Below, in pieces: positions 1-13,503 of a stretch of DNA of 64,000 bases (position 1 is its first letter; each line of letters starts with the position of its first letter). A program made the translations under genes and the position numbers. Under the pieces are notes generated by a model. The model was given only the letters and a program-made list of their open reading frames with translations. It ran no database searches and was not told the DNA's origin. The stretch is from Fasciolopsis buskii (Eukaryota; Platyhelminthes; Trematoda; Plagiorchiida; Fasciolidae): assembly GCA_008360955.1 (NCBI GenBank), contig LUCM01005940.1, forward strand, positions 186,001 to 250,000, given 5' to 3'.

Positions 1-268
1 AACCCTAATCGTTCTTCTGCTTAGCGGCTGGACTGCCTAGCAGTACCCGTCCATCAATCCCCACGAGTTACACGCTTCCAAATAATTCCATACTGCATCG
101 GTCGTCGCGCAGGATAATCAGGACCGCGCTGCCCATCGCATCGAGCGGGGTGGGTAGTGATAAGTATGCTACTGCTCAGAGTTCCCTCTCTTTTATTCAA
201 CCTGTCTCTTCTGTCTCCAACCCAATCTGTTTGCCCATTCTGCCTACCCATAGTATCTCCATTGATAA

Positions 269-1140
269 CACGCCCGATACTCGCAACGGTTTATTGTCAA
301 GTAGTGTAGTAGGTGGTTTTCAGTCTGTTAGCTCACATTTTTTCAAGTCTCATCAGCCTCTGAATCTCGGTTCCTTCTAGGTACGCACTTTAATGCAAGC
401 TGACCAACAGGCGTGTTTGGCTCTGACAGTGGACTCATTTTCCACTGATGTCTGCTTCGCCAGCGAAACACGAATTTAGGATTCGAGTAGAGTAATTCAA
501 CTGACTGCGCCTAGTGTCTCGTCAAATATTTCCTGCACGCTGCAGGAGACAAAGCGGCTCAAGATATGAGTCAACGTGGTGTAGAAATAGTCTTGAGTGA
601 GAAGGCTGAAGCAGCCCTTCTAGATTGGGTCCCAGTCAACAGTCGCTTATGTGCCATGAGACTGCAGGGATCAGTCGGCGTCCGAAAGGATAGTATTGTT
701 AAGCGCAGTTTATTTGTTATATCGGCATACGCTCCAACTGACTGCAGCACTGATATGGAGAAAGACGAATTTTACGATAATCTCGTCACTCTTGTTCGGA
801 AGAGCAAACGCTCTGACATTGTAGTGGTAGCAGGCGACTTTAATGCACAAAATGGAAAACTGAGTGCATCGGAATCCTGTTTAGGTGGATGATGCGCCTT
901 GCCTGCACAGTGAACAGACAACGGGGAAAGACTTCTCCAATTCTGTGCAGATAATCATTTTTTCCTATCTAGTACCAATTTCCGACACTGTTCGCGTCGC
1001 ACTGCGACATGGCGCTCTAACTCGACAGGTACTTTGAGTCAGATGGACCATATCACAGTTAGCTACCGTTGGCGCGGTTCTGTCCAGAACTGTAGATCAT
1101 ACTGGACCACGTTCGTCGAATCAGACCATGCGTTAGTTTT
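269..1140 (+). pseudogene. APE-like endonuclease domain of the RTE-like element (broken)
   Basis: The domain would nick target DNA to prime reverse transcription. Visible motifs are SHQPLNLGSF at 342-377, followed at once by a stop where the Mg-binding segment NVRTL would be expected, then ETRI with a downstream stop near 478. An uninterrupted block at 566-892 contains LFVISAYAPTDCS (about 708-750) and the catalytic-type VVVAGDFNAQ (about 823-850). After a frame change, DHITVSYRWRGSVQNCRSYW and SDHALV (about 1045-1137) match the C-terminal active-site region with its SDH triad member. In family terms this resembles proteins annotated as craniofacial development protein 2-like in fluke genomes. 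At least two stops and one frameshift show it is a fossil. Confidence 0.8.
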
Positions 1141-1645
1141 AATGCGATTTTTGCTGCAGCTGAATGGCCATCGACGCAGACCACAAATCCGATTGGCTGT
1201 CGAACGTTTGTCTGATTCGGCTGTTTGCAACAGCTACGAACAGAAACTATGCGAGGGACTAAGAACTGCGACCAGTAGCAATGTAGACGATCAGTGAGAT
1301 CAACTTAAGCAGGCGATGCATTTGGCGGCGAATTTCGCCTGCGGTCCCAGATCTAGTATTCATCAAAAACACTGGATCTCTCAAGCGTCGCTAATTCTAA
1401 TGGAGCAAAAATACGAGCTGCTTAACTGCAAGGAAATGAATAAGTTGCGTCGGCAGTTGCAGCGTCAGTTGACCATAAACCTTAGGAATGACCGTGAAAA
1501 CTGGCTGGTTAAGATGGCCGGAACTGGAATTGGAGTTTTCAACTTCTGAAGAGAGGAAAAGCTGAAGGTTTCAAGTAAATCCCCCAAATTCTTCGCAATC
1601 GTGGTGGCGAATCCCTGTCAAAAGATCATACGTCCTTGCTACATG
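1141..1645 (+). pseudogene. Linker between endonuclease and reverse transcriptase (broken)
   Basis: Two open blocks in different frames (to 1297, then 1316-1549) give basic, glutamine- and arginine-rich sequence, for example RPQIRLAVERLSDSAVCNSYE, then ACGPRSSIHQKHWIS and NKLRRQLQRQLTINLRNDRENW. This matches the inter-domain region expected of RTE-like polyproteins, including the short HWIS segment. A stop at the end of the first block and the frame change at about 1300 break it. No independent function can be assigned. Confidence 0.6.
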
Positions 1646-1649
1646 GTAT

Positions 1650-2620
1650 TTGGAACGAGGAGCGTATTCGATTTTCTTTGGTGACTCACTGATTATACCC
1701 ATCATAAAGATGAGCACACTGAGTGACATTAGCAGTTATCATGGGATCAGTTTAATTTCGATAGTTACCAAGGTCTTAGCTTCGATAATGCTGCACTGTT
1801 TGACGCCGATTCGCGAGAGTAATATCCGGCGGCATCAAGCAGGATTTCGTCCAAATAGAGTTTGCATCGACCACATATTCACTTTTCGCAAAATACTCGA
1901 AACGCGCCGCACACACCGCCGCCCTATGATCGTGGTTTTTCTTCACTTGAAAGATACGTTCAACCCGGTGGATCGGACAGCATTACTTAGTGTTGTCCAT
2001 CGGAAGGGTATGTCAACGAACTTCGTGAACCTGTTGTGAGCATTGCATACTTGTGATCGCATTGGGGTATACGGTGAACTATCAAGTTCATTCGAAACGA
2101 CTAGCGGCGTTCGATAAGGGTGTCCCATCTCTCCGTTCTTGTTCAACTTCGTCATGGACGGGGTGATGGAAGATGCTTCAGGAGGTCTCCGGGATGCAGG
2201 GATCCAACTGAGAAATGACAAGAAGCTGTGTGATCTAGATTACGCAGATGACGTTGTGTGCCCGTTCTAGTCTGCGGATCATGCACAACGGGCACTAGAT
2301 AGACTGTCGAGATCGGTTGCTCGGTTTGGCATGTGCTTTGCACCTTCAAAGTGTCAAGTGGCGTTACAAAACTGGACGACAGTAGTCCCCAAACTGATAC
2401 TGCATGGAGCGGAACTAACGATTGTGGACTATTTCACTCACCTTGGTAGCTGCGTGCCAAATGATGGTAGCTCGGGATTGGAGGTAAATACGCGTATGTT
2501 CAGGGCTCGAGCAGCTCGCGCTGGACTGAAGCCCTTGTGGCGTCGGCCTGATATTTCAGTGGAAGTGAAGTTGAAAGGTCACGTGTACTGCGTCTCAGTG
2601 CGCTCAGTTCTGTTGTAAGG
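1650..2620 (+). pseudogene. Reverse transcriptase domain of the RTE-like element (broken)
   Basis: The first block (1650-2039) contains YHGISLISIVTKVLASIML, then RRHQAGFRPNRVCIDHIFTFRKILE (finger motifs around AGFRP) and MIVVFLHLKDTFNPVDRTAL. In that last segment the palm motif A Asp has been replaced (FLHLKDTF where FLDLKAAFD is usual). After a frameshift near 2040, QGCPLS is no longer readable but FLFNFVMDGVM (about 2138-2170) follows. The catalytic motif C is intact as DYADDVV, with YADD at 2241-2252. A stop follows near 2268. The last block (2331-2618) has the SKCQ and FTHLGSCV motifs and the basic RARAARAGLKPLWRRPDIS segment of the RTE-like thumb. The altered motif A, stops and frameshifts make it inactive. 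Confidence 0.85.
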
Positions 2621-3052
2621 TTGCAAGACATGAAGTGTGCGTGTGGGCGATGTTCGTCGGTTGGAGGTTCTCGACCGCCGATGTCTACGTAGTATCGCTA
2701 GGATTGGATGGAGTGACCGGGTGGTGATGAGGCATATCATACTAAGTGCCGGCTCCCAGAATACCATATATTAGCTTATAAAAAATAGTAGACTACACTG
2801 GTTGAGTCATGTGTTGCGTATGGCGAACACTCGTCTACGAGATCGATCCCTATTTTGGGTTGCTCCTAAGGAATGGAATAAATCACGTGGAGGTCAACGG
2901 ATGATGTGTCAACGTGGGGTGAAAAAATTTACAGCGAACTTAGGTGAAATAGGTGTCTCACGTCTTCGTCGTCGGGATCAGAAAGACCCGTGAACTAGCT
3001 CGCTGGAGACACCGAAGGATATGACAGTGAACCGTGAATAGTGGTCGTGTTG
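2621..3052 (+). pseudogene. C-terminal region of the RTE-like element (broken)
   Basis: Downstream of the thumb the frame changes again, but the usual C-terminal series is readable: RLEVLDRRCLRSIARIGWSDRVV (about 2658-2725), then HWLSHVLRMANTRLRDRSLFW (about 2790-2860), then SRGGQRMMCQRGVKKFTANLGEIGVSRL (about 2886-2975). This matches the segment seen in the other RTE fragments of the window (39.3 kb, 55.7 kb, 61.4 kb). The final open block ends at 2993. No zinc-finger or other extra domain was seen. Confidence 0.75.
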
Positions 3053-3262
3053 TCATTTTCTATCGATTGACAATGATTCAGGAAGTGCGCTGTGTTCCGT
3101 GTGTTGGCTACAGCGGCATCTTATCTTTTCCCACCTGTGTAGGTCCACTGCCTGGTTCACATAAATAATCACTCTTCCCATGGGAACATGTAACCTTTGG
3201 GACAATTCATCGACCAATGTGGCTGGCCTTACCACTTTACGCTGAACGATGAGGATGATGGT
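3053..3262 (+). repeat. 3' end and GAT-rich tail of the RTE-like element
   Basis: The stretch aligns by eye to 30895-31131 over most of its length, sharing the phrase tgttccgtgtgttggct, the block tcttatcttttccc and the ending cgctgaacgatga / cgctgaacaatga. Both copies end in GATGATGG-type repeats, as expected of RTE 3' tails. Immediately after the tail (3268-3310) a 20-odd-base phrase, tagtttatggatgatggat, is repeated with one change, which may be tail slippage or a target-site effect. Confidence 0.7.
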
Positions 3263-3265
3263 GGC

Positions 3266-6200
3266 ATTAGTTTATGGATGATGGATCTAGTTTATGGCTG
3301 ATGGATTCTTGAACGACATTATTGGGACTGCACAAAAAGGTTAGTGTTAAAACTTTGAGGCAAGAAAGCTCTGTAATTTGGTCCCTAATATTTTGCATCT
3401 CTGTTGGTAAATCACCTTAACTGATCAGTCGATGCGAACCGACCCAATGCTAAAGTAAGTCTGTATCGCTGACCGTCTTTTTCCTGGTAAACATTATTGA
3501 ATGATGGTGTTGATTTAAGGATGTGCTTCAATGACAGAAGTTCAAGTGTGCATTGGTCTGCAACAGGCATCCTTCAGCATGCAGCGAAATAGATTCGAGG
3601 AATAAACAACACAAACTAGCGATTCTAAATTACCTTGAGATATGGCCGGTCAAAAGTTAAGCAACGCTCCACGGTCTCTTTTTTGCCGCATAATTGTTCA
3701 GACGAATGACCCCGCCTTCACCAATCCATATTCCTGAACTTCAGTATGTTTCGCTCAGAACAAGCCCAACAACATACGTCAGTGCTGCCCTCAACATGAG
3801 CATCAGCGAAGGTCGGAAGAATTGACGAGAATCGGCTATTTCCATTGAGAGGTCACACTAAAGTTCACACGCTTTTCAAGAGATTTAGAGTGTAATTGGC
3901 CAAGTCATCATCTTTTACCGATAATCCTTCACACACCAAGCCCACCATCTATAACAGATTGACGGTCTAGTCACTTAACTATGGCCAGGAGTCATACCCG
4001 TATTCTGTAGCTGACTGGACAGTACCGCTGAGCTATCCCCGTAGTGAGAGCGTTAAGAATTTTTGCTAATGGTGGTCTCTGCAATTATGGGAAAAACAGT
4101 CGGAACAATTTTTTTCTCTAATGATTCCTAAGGGTGTACGAACAACCATCCCTACGGTTTGTGTTCCGGATCATATCCGAAAAACTGGCTCTAAGAAAAA
4201 TAAATGATTGTCTTGTTCACTTCCAGCAGAATTTTATATCTGCTGACGGTAAATTTAAAATGCAGGACGTCGCAATTTCGCGAAGCTACTCTTTCCAATC
4301 ACGCTACTTTAAGTAGTAAAAAAATGGATTCCGAAAAACGTTTAAAAATTCCTTATTTTCTGCGGCAATTGTTCTGAACCTGAAGCTGATCAGTTGGAAT
4401 GATCACCTTGTGAACAAAGAACTGAACTGAGTCCTGGGCACATCCGGAGAAGCACACATTTCATTAGAACCACGACACATATCTAGGACTTCCAATCAGC
4501 AGATTGAGGTTAGCAAGTGGAGCAGAACAACGGAGGGAAACATTTTTGTCCTTTGCAAATTATGGAATTCATCATTGGTGACAGAAATAGTGGCAGCAGG
4601 ATTATCGTCGAGGTATTCAGTACGATGAAGATCAATCTGAAGTGCGCATTAATACCTAACTTCACTTTCTATTCTGTCTCTCTGATATTTAAGGAAATGT
4701 TCTACCGAATCCGGTCAACAATAACAGTTTCTGAAGGATTATCAGTTATGCACTTTCCGGGTTGACCTCATTTTTACTCCTCTATTCCCTGTTGTTTGAA
4801 CTTATTTTCACGCCTGTGGTTTATTTGCAACTGCTTGCATACTCACGTTTTGTTTTTTCTGTTGCGTTGATTAGTGTGGTTCCACGCTATTCGCGATCCC
4901 TGATCGTTATTCTAGGCATTCTTTGTGCGCTTCCGTGTTTTTCTAAGCCCCATGAACTTTGTCCATGCCTGTCTAGTCGTCGCTCTCGTGGTGTCAGAGT
5001 CATATAACTCAATCAATAGGTTAATTTTCTATCTCACTTCAGACAGACCTTCTCACCGCCTATAAACTTCATTCGCTACCCCCTGTTATTGTTGACCCAT
5101 GCCTACCAATCTTATTCGGTCTCCGATTAGCACAGACGAGCGCATTTCGGTTTTCAAACACAGTTTAGTAACTTGCTCTTGCTGACTCCGGGAATTCATG
5201 CGTCCACTGGTGGCCTGACGTATTCTACGCCGCCCAGAAGGACTGCCTTGTATCACAATTGATCGTGCATTCTGCCTCAGTTTTTCATTAGTATTTATGT
5301 TTAGTACCATTTCTATCGTATTGACCACCATCTACTCTGTTCCTGGTCCGAACGCTGTTGTTTTAGTTTGGCAAATTAAATTTACCAATCTTTACGTCTC
5401 CTGAGTGGCTTTGAACATAGCTTGGGATTAGCTAAAATCTGGTGTCGCCAATCTGTGGAATCTTAACCCGTAAGAATTCCACATGTACAATTCACTTGAG
5501 TGCGGCAAACATCATTCCTTTTGGGCAATCGTTTAGCCCTATTGAGTGGTGCAATCTATTCTAGAGCGCCCACGTGGTGCAGATGACGTCAATACAACCA
5601 ACAGATAATCAGGCAAGTAGCTGATAATCACGTTACTTTAAAGAGTGGCACATATTCACCAAAATAATGACTTACAACAGTGTGGAATTTAATTGACAAG
5701 ACGAAAAATGGCTTCAGAATTTGCAAAAACATCTATGGAAGCATTCTGGGGATCATTTATTTATACTGGCTATTACCAACAGAACGCACTCGTGGTGCAT
5801 CCGAACTAGAACGCAAACTGGGGACGAAAATATTAGTCAGTCGATTCTCACAGCGGGTGATGGCTTTTAAATCTTGTCTAACCAAAAATACCACGTCGTA
5901 TGACGCCAGAATCTGCTCCGCTTGCCACAGATCTTTTCGATTCCACTGATGGACTTCTAGGTGATAAATTACTTCATTTCACGAAGCAAGGATATTACAA
6001 TAAATCTTACTGAATGTTACTTCCTTCCGGCCGTTAGCAGCATACAACTGTTGCTATTTTCAGACGAGTCATCATGCAACATCGCTGTCAGCGTTCACCA
6101 GATTCCTGGCTGTTTGCTCTAATCTTGCTACTTCATCTCTGATTTTGGAGGATCAACCTCTCGGGCATTTTGAGGAAATCCGGAGTGGATGAAGTTAGTC

Positions 6201-9200
6201 TGCACTTACGTTCGACAAATTTTCAAAGTATCTTTTCACCCCATAACACTTTCGTTCCCTGACTTTCGTTACCTTGTTCAAGACAAATTGCTCCAGTCCG
6301 GTATGAATCTTCATTGTTATGTTCACCTCAATCTGACTTCAGTCATCTTTAGTTTTCATTTGGTCATTCACAGAATTCGGAGACGAAACCTCCAAAGCGT
6401 CTGAATCGTTTATGTCATTTTCCGCGCCAATACTGAATCTCGTCAGAATTATTCGGATTCTTCAAACGGTTCGAAGTTAGGCGAGTACACGTCTCTGATT
6501 CGCATGACTGTTCGCAAATTGCAGAACAATGCTTGGATAATCAGTGCATCTTACAATATTGCAATTACGTGATCATGTAAAATAGGTCAAGTGTCGTGTC
6601 TAAGAAAACAGGACCTCGCAGAGTCCAGTGAATGACACTTCCGAAAATTTTTGACGCAATTCCGAATAATTTCTTAACTAATGTCAGAGACGGTACAGTT
6701 GCGCAAAATTTGGATCGTCTCACGGAAGAAGGGTCCAGATGCCAATTTATGACCAAGGTCACAGGTTCGCAGTCCAGGTTCACTTTTTCCAACTGTTTCA
6801 GGGTTTGGATTTCTTGTTTCTCATGGGTTGCAGTGATGTTTATTAACAGATTGTTGATATGTATTATTCACTGCACGCTGAAGGTGTCCTCCAGAAAGCT
6901 CCATTCATGGTCACAAACACTGTCTCCACAGCATTTGCATCAGTCTAGCGAGCCCACCTAACTAACAAAATGACTAACCCAACAAAAGACAGAGGTTATA
7001 TTGAAACCGATTTGTGGCAAGTTAAATTAACTTGGTTTGTGACAAGAGCAGTTGGTACAACAAAACTTGTCGTACAAAACGAGAAGGTCTAAGGAGAGAA
7101 TCGTGTATTTTTGGGTGGGCAATGGGTGTAGTCAACTCGAAGATGGAATGGACAGCTGAATTGCGGGTCGATCTAGCCCGGCGACAGTTTGGAAAGTCGT
7201 CTGTGTAACTTGTCGCGTTTTTTTACTGCTACTCGCCTCATTTTACTTCATAGCGGCTTCTGCGAGACTGTGTCCTATCTGATAGCAAAGTTCAATGTTG
7301 TTGTGTGCAATTTATTTCTTTAAAATTTCTTTCTACCAAAAATGGCTCGTTGCCAAATTTAGCCATGCAAGGAGGAAGACAAATACTACGCCACGTGATC
7401 ATTTTTTGCATTAATGTTTGGATCTAAGGAGCAAAAAATTTTAGGAAACACCGATCTGTCAGTTGTAATAGACGAGCATCGATTTTTCATCATGCACAGT
7501 AAAAAATGGTGAATACAAAGTTTGTGTCAGTAGCTTCAGACGACCAAAGAACTTGAGCAAGTAATCTGATTAGCATAATTCGGTTGAAATTTCCCGTTTA
7601 TGAATTGTTTTTATGTAACAAAAATTTAAACGATTAAACGGAGTCCGTATTTTATTTGCGTTTATCCCAAACCGTTTTACAATCGATGGTTTCGAGTCTT
7701 TCAAAGTCAACACGTACAGAATAGCTCATTCTATTTTGTTCTTACCTAATATTTTTGTGTCTGATATCGATTTATTCATTTGTCTACACCCGTATAACTT
7801 TCTCATTAGTCCCATACAAAGTAAGAATTGCCTTCTAGTGAGGTGAGCTTACTTTGACTTTCTTGATGTGGTTGTTCATCCATAGCAAATTGATAATATT
7901 CTGGGGAAACTCTCTGGTAAGTTGACGTCAGCTTGCACACAAATCCGTACAATATTTGGGGCATGGTAACCAAAGCAACGCCAACTTGACAAATGTGAAA
8001 TTCTGCATTTTTGACTTTAGTACAAATCTAAATACAATTCGCATCTGGTTCCAATAAATCGCCGAAATGAAAACAAAACTTGACGTGCAAATTGACCCAC
8101 TCGAAGTTAGTACACACTCAAAAATCTGTGCACCGGATGTACTCAAATCGGAGGGCTACAGGAAGCAATTACAATCAGGAATTGGTCATACTTGTGAGGC
8201 TTTGTCGAAGATTCTTCGTGGAATGAGTGCCAGCTAATTTTAAGGATAGAATAGATGTGGCGTTCACCGAAACGAGAAAGATCATTTGCAACACAGCAGC
8301 ATGCACGAAAGTCGACGAATTGGCAGGAAAAAATGAAACGTGTTACTTTCTGATAAAGATCTGCTCGTATTATTCTTGACGTTCTACGTAATTCGTTTGA
8401 CCGTGCAGTCTAAATTTATTTTAGATCCTCCTGTTTGACTGATAGCGCAACGCGGGCACACGATCAAAACAATCCAACTTAAAAGGAACTACAGAATCAT
8501 GTGTGACAATTTAAAATTTATTAAATTACTACATCAGCATATCATTGAAACCTATTAACGATCGATTCAGTTTTATCGTATCGTCCCCTATTCATCTGAC
8601 GGGGGAACTTCCGATTTCCATGGGGAATGGAAATGGCCAAAAGTTACTTCAAAATTCCAGAGACATACCTCATTTTGGAATTCATATGCTTACGGCTACT
8701 TGGTAGAGACGTGAGCTGGTAACCAGGAATCACAGTTGAACCATTTGTCAGTTGTGCAGGTTCGGCATTTCTTTCCTATTACTACATGTGTAGTGAGAGA
8801 CACTGATGACGAACTAATACTTGGCAGTTTATAAAATTATTCACGGAGCAGTGCAAACTTTCAATTTACGATTGGAAACCACGTTATGAAATGCAAACTG
8901 ATGACAAACACAATTTTGATTTAAACGTCCTAGCCATTTGTCTCTGGAGCAGCCGGATAGCAGAAAAACGATGCTATTAATTAGGGGAGGTGACCACTTT
9001 CTTGCTTCTCTCGGCGCACAAGTGGGCGTCAGCTTGAAACCTTCTCTCAACACTGAATACCCATTCTCATGCTATTCGGTGAGATAAAAAATCAAGAGCC
9101 TTGTGGACTGCAAGAATCGCGTGTGGTTGGAGATGACCGCATTCGAAGATACTTCAAACTGGGAATCTAAATACTAGTCGAGATGATTCACGTCAAATCC

Positions 9201-9600
9201 CCTTGTTTCGTCTCACCACGAGGAACGAACAAACATTAAGCGCTCAAATAACAGCAGTTAAAATAAAAATTGATCGCATCGCTTGCGGCGAAACGATGCA
9301 CAGTTAGAATGAACTGTGGAAAAATGCGATCTCACTCTAACCAATTTTGCACATACAGATTGCTGATCTGATCGTATTTACAAGATCAAACCAAGAAAAG
9401 TAGCATTATGTGAACATCAACAAATCACCAAACCAAAATGGTACCGAATGATTCAGGTGTGGCATTGTGCTGAGTACATTTTCCGTTTGGAAGATACTGT
9501 CTATTTCAACAAAAGCCTGAAATGAATAACTTGACCTAACTTAAAGTGGATATTTATACACTTTCGCTGCCAAATAATTATTATTAGGTGAGATGTTATT
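3266..9600. other. Noncoding stretch, no gene recognised
   Basis: About 6.3 kb without a supportable gene. The open frames (60-109 codons) have no recognisable domain and often overlap on both strands, as chance frames do. No repeat homologous to the families elsewhere in the window was spotted. A hydrophobic 81-codon frame at 4762-5007 and a 109-codon frame at 6632-6961 were looked at and not supported. The stretch could be intron or intergenic. Confidence 0.5.
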
Positions 9601-10012
9601 TATTGTAAGCAGTAAGGCGTCACTTTCCTGAGAGGAGGATATGGAGAGACTTCTTGTTGCCCATACTAATACATTGCGCGACGACTTTTTCGTGCCCTCA
9701 TTTGGGTGCTGTGCTATTTTTTGTTTTTCTTCTGGCTACTTAAGTAGTATTAGAAGTCATTATGACAGCTGCCTTCGTACGGGACCGGATGGTATCATTA
9801 TTGATTCTCCATGAGGTAACAGAGTGTAATTACCGTAATTGCATGTGATCTGTGCATTTCATATTTTGGTATTATTGCCTATCCCCAGTAATAAACGAAA
9901 CCCACACGTTGGATTCATAAATTTAACGACGGAACATCATAATGATCGGACCGTCTACAAATCTTCACTTCACGCATTTCACTTTGTCACTATTCTACTT
10001 CTTTGTCTACAG

Positions 10013-10134
10013 CGATGTTGGGCTCTTTCGGTGGCATACACCCAGATACCAGTAAAAGACAAACGACAAACTAGAAAGCTTAGTCCGAAGCAACCAATGT
10101 TTGGGTGCTCGATAGTGTCAAACTCGCTAAATCG
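10013..10134 (+). CDS. Weak exon candidate, unknown product
   Basis: The only reason to list this is a very good acceptor: a long pyrimidine run ending ctacag at 10007-10012. It is followed by 122 bases open in one frame (RCWALSVAYTQIPVKDKRQ and on), then a possible donor gtgatg at 10135. The other two frames close quickly. The product has no recognised domain, the donor is poor and no neighbouring exon was found, so this may be chance. Confidence 0.15.
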
Positions 10135-10139
10135 GTGAT

Positions 10140-11480
10140 GCGCATTGAGGGAAGAATGTGTAAGACCATACAGCTGCGGACTGACTTACCACAAGCAATC
10201 GAAATTAACAGAAGGAAGTTTGTCAGTCAAACGAAACACCGGCCAAATGATATTTTACGCTTTGCTGTATCTATTATAATTCATGTGCAACAACTAGTTC
10301 ATTTATGGTAGTAGATGAGTCGTATGCCTCACGAAAACAGCAAGGAGGCCGGAATGGAAGCACAACCAAAGCTCAGGCAGGACCTCGTGAAGGAAATGGA
10401 ATCTGACGGTTTGTAAAGACGCGGATTAAAAATTACAAGTCCCGTCAGTTGAAATACGAATCATTTATGGGCTTCAGAATCATGTCTAATACTATGAAGC
10501 CTCATCGGGAAAACAAATATTCAAACTTTCCGCAGATGATGATATCAGAATTTTGGTGGAATATTTCCACAGCCACACTCGATTTTGTGTTCCAGATATT
10601 CCAGCTTATCACGGGAAATTCAGAACAATATTTTCTTGAGTGACCCGTTACACTGACATGTTTAATCATGCTTTTCATGAAGACTTCGGAACTTTGAATG
10701 TCGACTGTGGATGACCGCACAAAAACAGTTGCCATCGTTGAGGACGATTACTGTGGCGGGCTTCACGATCGCTTTACCCCGAACAGTGCAAAACATTTAT
10801 ACAAACCCATGTCCGTTGAACTTTAGGCGCTTCAAATGGTTCGTTATCAAATGTTTGCGGAGAATTTCCCAAATCACTCAATTACATCTACGTGTTTGGT
10901 TTTGCCAGCAGTCATCGAACGCGAGCCATTTTTTAGAGACGGATACTTAGATAACTAATAACATTGCGAAGTGAACACGAGTGCTATGAAAAAGAATCGT
11001 TGTTCTCCACGGCTCGCATTTTTGACTGATCCCCATTTGCGCATTCCGTCAATCCTAAGGCAATTTTTCCAAATGGAACCGAGAGGAATGATTAATACAT
11101 TAATTATATTTTATATCATATTCAGTATGATTTCTTCGAAAAGAAATTTACGATGCAGTGAAATTATATCGCTGCACATAGTCGTAACTCAAACGCAGAT
11201 AGAACTGAAAGCAACTTAATTGTACACGAAAAGCATCTAATTGATTAGTGGAACGTGATTGTCTCATTTAATTTACTGAGAACCGCATGGATAGATCTGA
11301 TTGTGAAGAATTTCACGATTATATATTAAGAATGAATTTTCCTAATAAACTCATCTTGGAACTCGCATGAACGAATCCCCTGTCAGAGGAGTTAAAAATT
11401 ACTAAAACATTGAGTCAGACATTATTTTGAATTACGAATAGAAGGAAGAGGTCAACACCCTGGGTCGGCAAAGTGTCGCC
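10140..11480. other. Noncoding stretch, no gene recognised
   Basis: No supportable gene or repeat. Several frames of 64-82 codons overlap each other on both strands and show no family signature. The base composition is AT-rich, like the rest of the non-repeat sequence. Confidence 0.5.
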
Positions 11481-11481
11481 C

Positions 11482-11580
11482 CTTGAGCACTGCGGAAGCT
11501 GTCACAATCCGTCTTCAAAATCTTCCACTGTGCTCTCGAAAACAATTTGTGGTTGCGCTTCAACTCCCCTGGGCTTACCC
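11482..11580 (+). repeat. Dispersed repeat, family E, copy 1
   Basis: This roughly 100-bp unit begins cttgagcactgcggaagctg and ends at cctgggcttaccc. Its first part matches 28342-28412 on the plus strand, and its last part matches 28088-28118 on the minus strand. The unit is therefore present twice in the window, once as a continuous block here and once with its halves in opposite orientation. No coding potential or tRNA-like boxes were seen. The class is unknown. Confidence 0.45.
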
Positions 11581-11599
11581 TCCGTCCGTCCCAATTGAA

Positions 11600-13500
11600 A
11601 CCCTAGACAACAAAACAATTAACACAACACGTTCTTGTGTATTCAGGTTATGCATCTAACACCACAACTCCCTTTGGCACTCATATTTTTATCTGACTAA
11701 TCCTATCCCGCTTAAAGAACATTTTCCCAAATATGTAGTAATGTAATGTCACAAGTGCGAATCACTGCAAACGAGCTTGTTTGCCAAATCGTGTTTTCCT
11801 AATGTGCTCAGCGGTCAAATTCATACCGACAATTTTGGGCTGGGCAAATCCAGTCGCGTTAAAGCACCACAACTCAAACGGTGATAGTTTATCACAATGT
11901 ATTTCCTTCTAAACTCCAGGCTTCTCGGAGAATCTAGAATTTCTTGCTGGGACGAAAAGCAAATGAATTCTTCCTGGAAGACAAATACGTGGCATGGTTC
12001 CGGAGAAGTGTGCATGCTTTGTGCTTGACAATTTGTCAAAATGTAAACGGATGGAGTAGGAAATTTCATTTACCTGCTTCGGAGAATGGTAGGAATACAA
12101 AATTCACACTAAAGTCACATACTTATGTTGGTCTTAGTTCAACTTGTTGGTTCTAAAATCGCTTTGATTGCAAAGTTTGGTACTTAGATCACAAAGATTT
12201 CATAATCGATTGAAATACGATTGTCATCGCTCGCAAGCTGCACCGGGCCTCGACATTTATAGGCTTATTATTAGATTCACCGTTGCACTTTACTGAAAAT
12301 CGTATTTAGTGGGCTGGCTGCAGGACACCTTCTGTATTCAGAATAGTAACAGTTAGTATGCTTTGAGATATGAATTTTCATTTTGGGTTTTCACACTGCA
12401 AACCGCGAGGCTAACAGTCGTCTTCGGAGAATTTTTGGCTCTGTGTATGTTAGACTTGAACGGAAAATTGGACACTTGTCTTTCGATTCGACTCCGACTA
12501 GCAAGGCATTTTAACCGTAGAGGATTGACATTGGAGTTGTGAATTTTTTAGTCACCAGCTGCCTACTGGTATTTGCTTATTCATTTCGTGAATGTTCGGT
12601 CGTCGATTTCGAAAAAAATTACTGGCATAAAAATTACATATGCAAAACTATAAACTTTATGATTATAGTTTGACAGCTTTGTTTAGGGTTCCCCAAATTA
12701 GTAGAACATTTACTCCTCATCCCTTACCCGATTGAATTTAGTCTATCGATTGGTTGACGTATGCGAAGTATTGACATCTCTACATGCCTCCAGATAATTT
12801 CATCTCGAATGATGATGAAATAATTGTGTTCTAAATCCCGAGCTTAATGATCAAAATCTAATGAGAATTTCATATTGCTTCAAAATTCGATCAGTACCGT
12901 AGACTTACGAAAGCAAGGTTTCAAATGTTACCCCCGGGGAAATATTTCCCTAAAGGTCAGTTTAGGAATTAATCACAAATTCTTGAAGTTTTCCTGTAAA
13001 AACAAAATATTCATAGAACTTGAAAGAAAATTTTGCCAGTCTTGATTTTGTAGGATGGAGCGGGATGGATATTATTTCGATTGATTTCTTGATGAAGACA
13101 TTCTGATGATATGCACACGCTGATACAGACAGGCTGGCAATGATCCGTTCATCGTAGAATTTTGGACTGGAAAGAAATTGCACACCAAGTGGGCACATGG
13201 AGCTAAGCGAAGTACACTTCGGGCTAGGATAAACCTGTAACTTCCTAAGCCTCAGCCGTTGAAATACTATTGAAAGTCAACATACTATTCGCCAATTTGA
13301 GGTATTAGGTTTCAAGCTTCGCAACACTAGTAGAAATAGTAGGATGAACATTTTCATGAATGCCAAATTACTGTTCATTTAGATTGCTATAAAAAATTGT
13401 GGCAACAGAGAGTGGGTACCGATACATGGATGCATACATGCCATCGTCAGAATACAGCATGGAAAAGCAACTTTCCGTAGTATAAGGTGGTAATTTAGTA
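11600..13500. other. Noncoding stretch, no gene recognised
   Basis: AT-rich sequence with short chance frames only (up to 82 codons). There is a short inverted-looking motif near 12640-12670 (actataaactttatgattatagt), but it is too weak to call. No repeat-family match was seen. Confidence 0.5.
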
Positions 13501-13503
13501 TTA

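Larger units (their letters stand above)
150..3265 (+). mobile_element. RTE-like non-LTR retrotransposon, nearly full length, inactivated
   Basis: Read in order on one strand with several frame changes, this stretch gives an APE-type endonuclease, a linker, a reverse transcriptase, a C-terminal region and a GAT-rich tail, which is the order of RTE-like LINEs. It is broken by stops (for example within the endonuclease start near 378 and after YADD near 2270) and by frameshifts near 890, 1300, 1550, 2040 and 2620, so it cannot make a protein. The end (about 3053-3262) is shared with a second copy at 30.7-31.1 kb, which supports the 3' boundary. The 5' boundary is uncertain: conserved-looking coding sense begins near 269, but the same frame is open from 150. 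Clade assignment rests on remembered RTE-like proteins and the short-repeat tail, not on a search. Confidence 0.85.

Noticed and set aside
1..10. Opening aaccctaatc, similar to a telomeric unit
   Set aside because: A single unit without tandem copies; chance.
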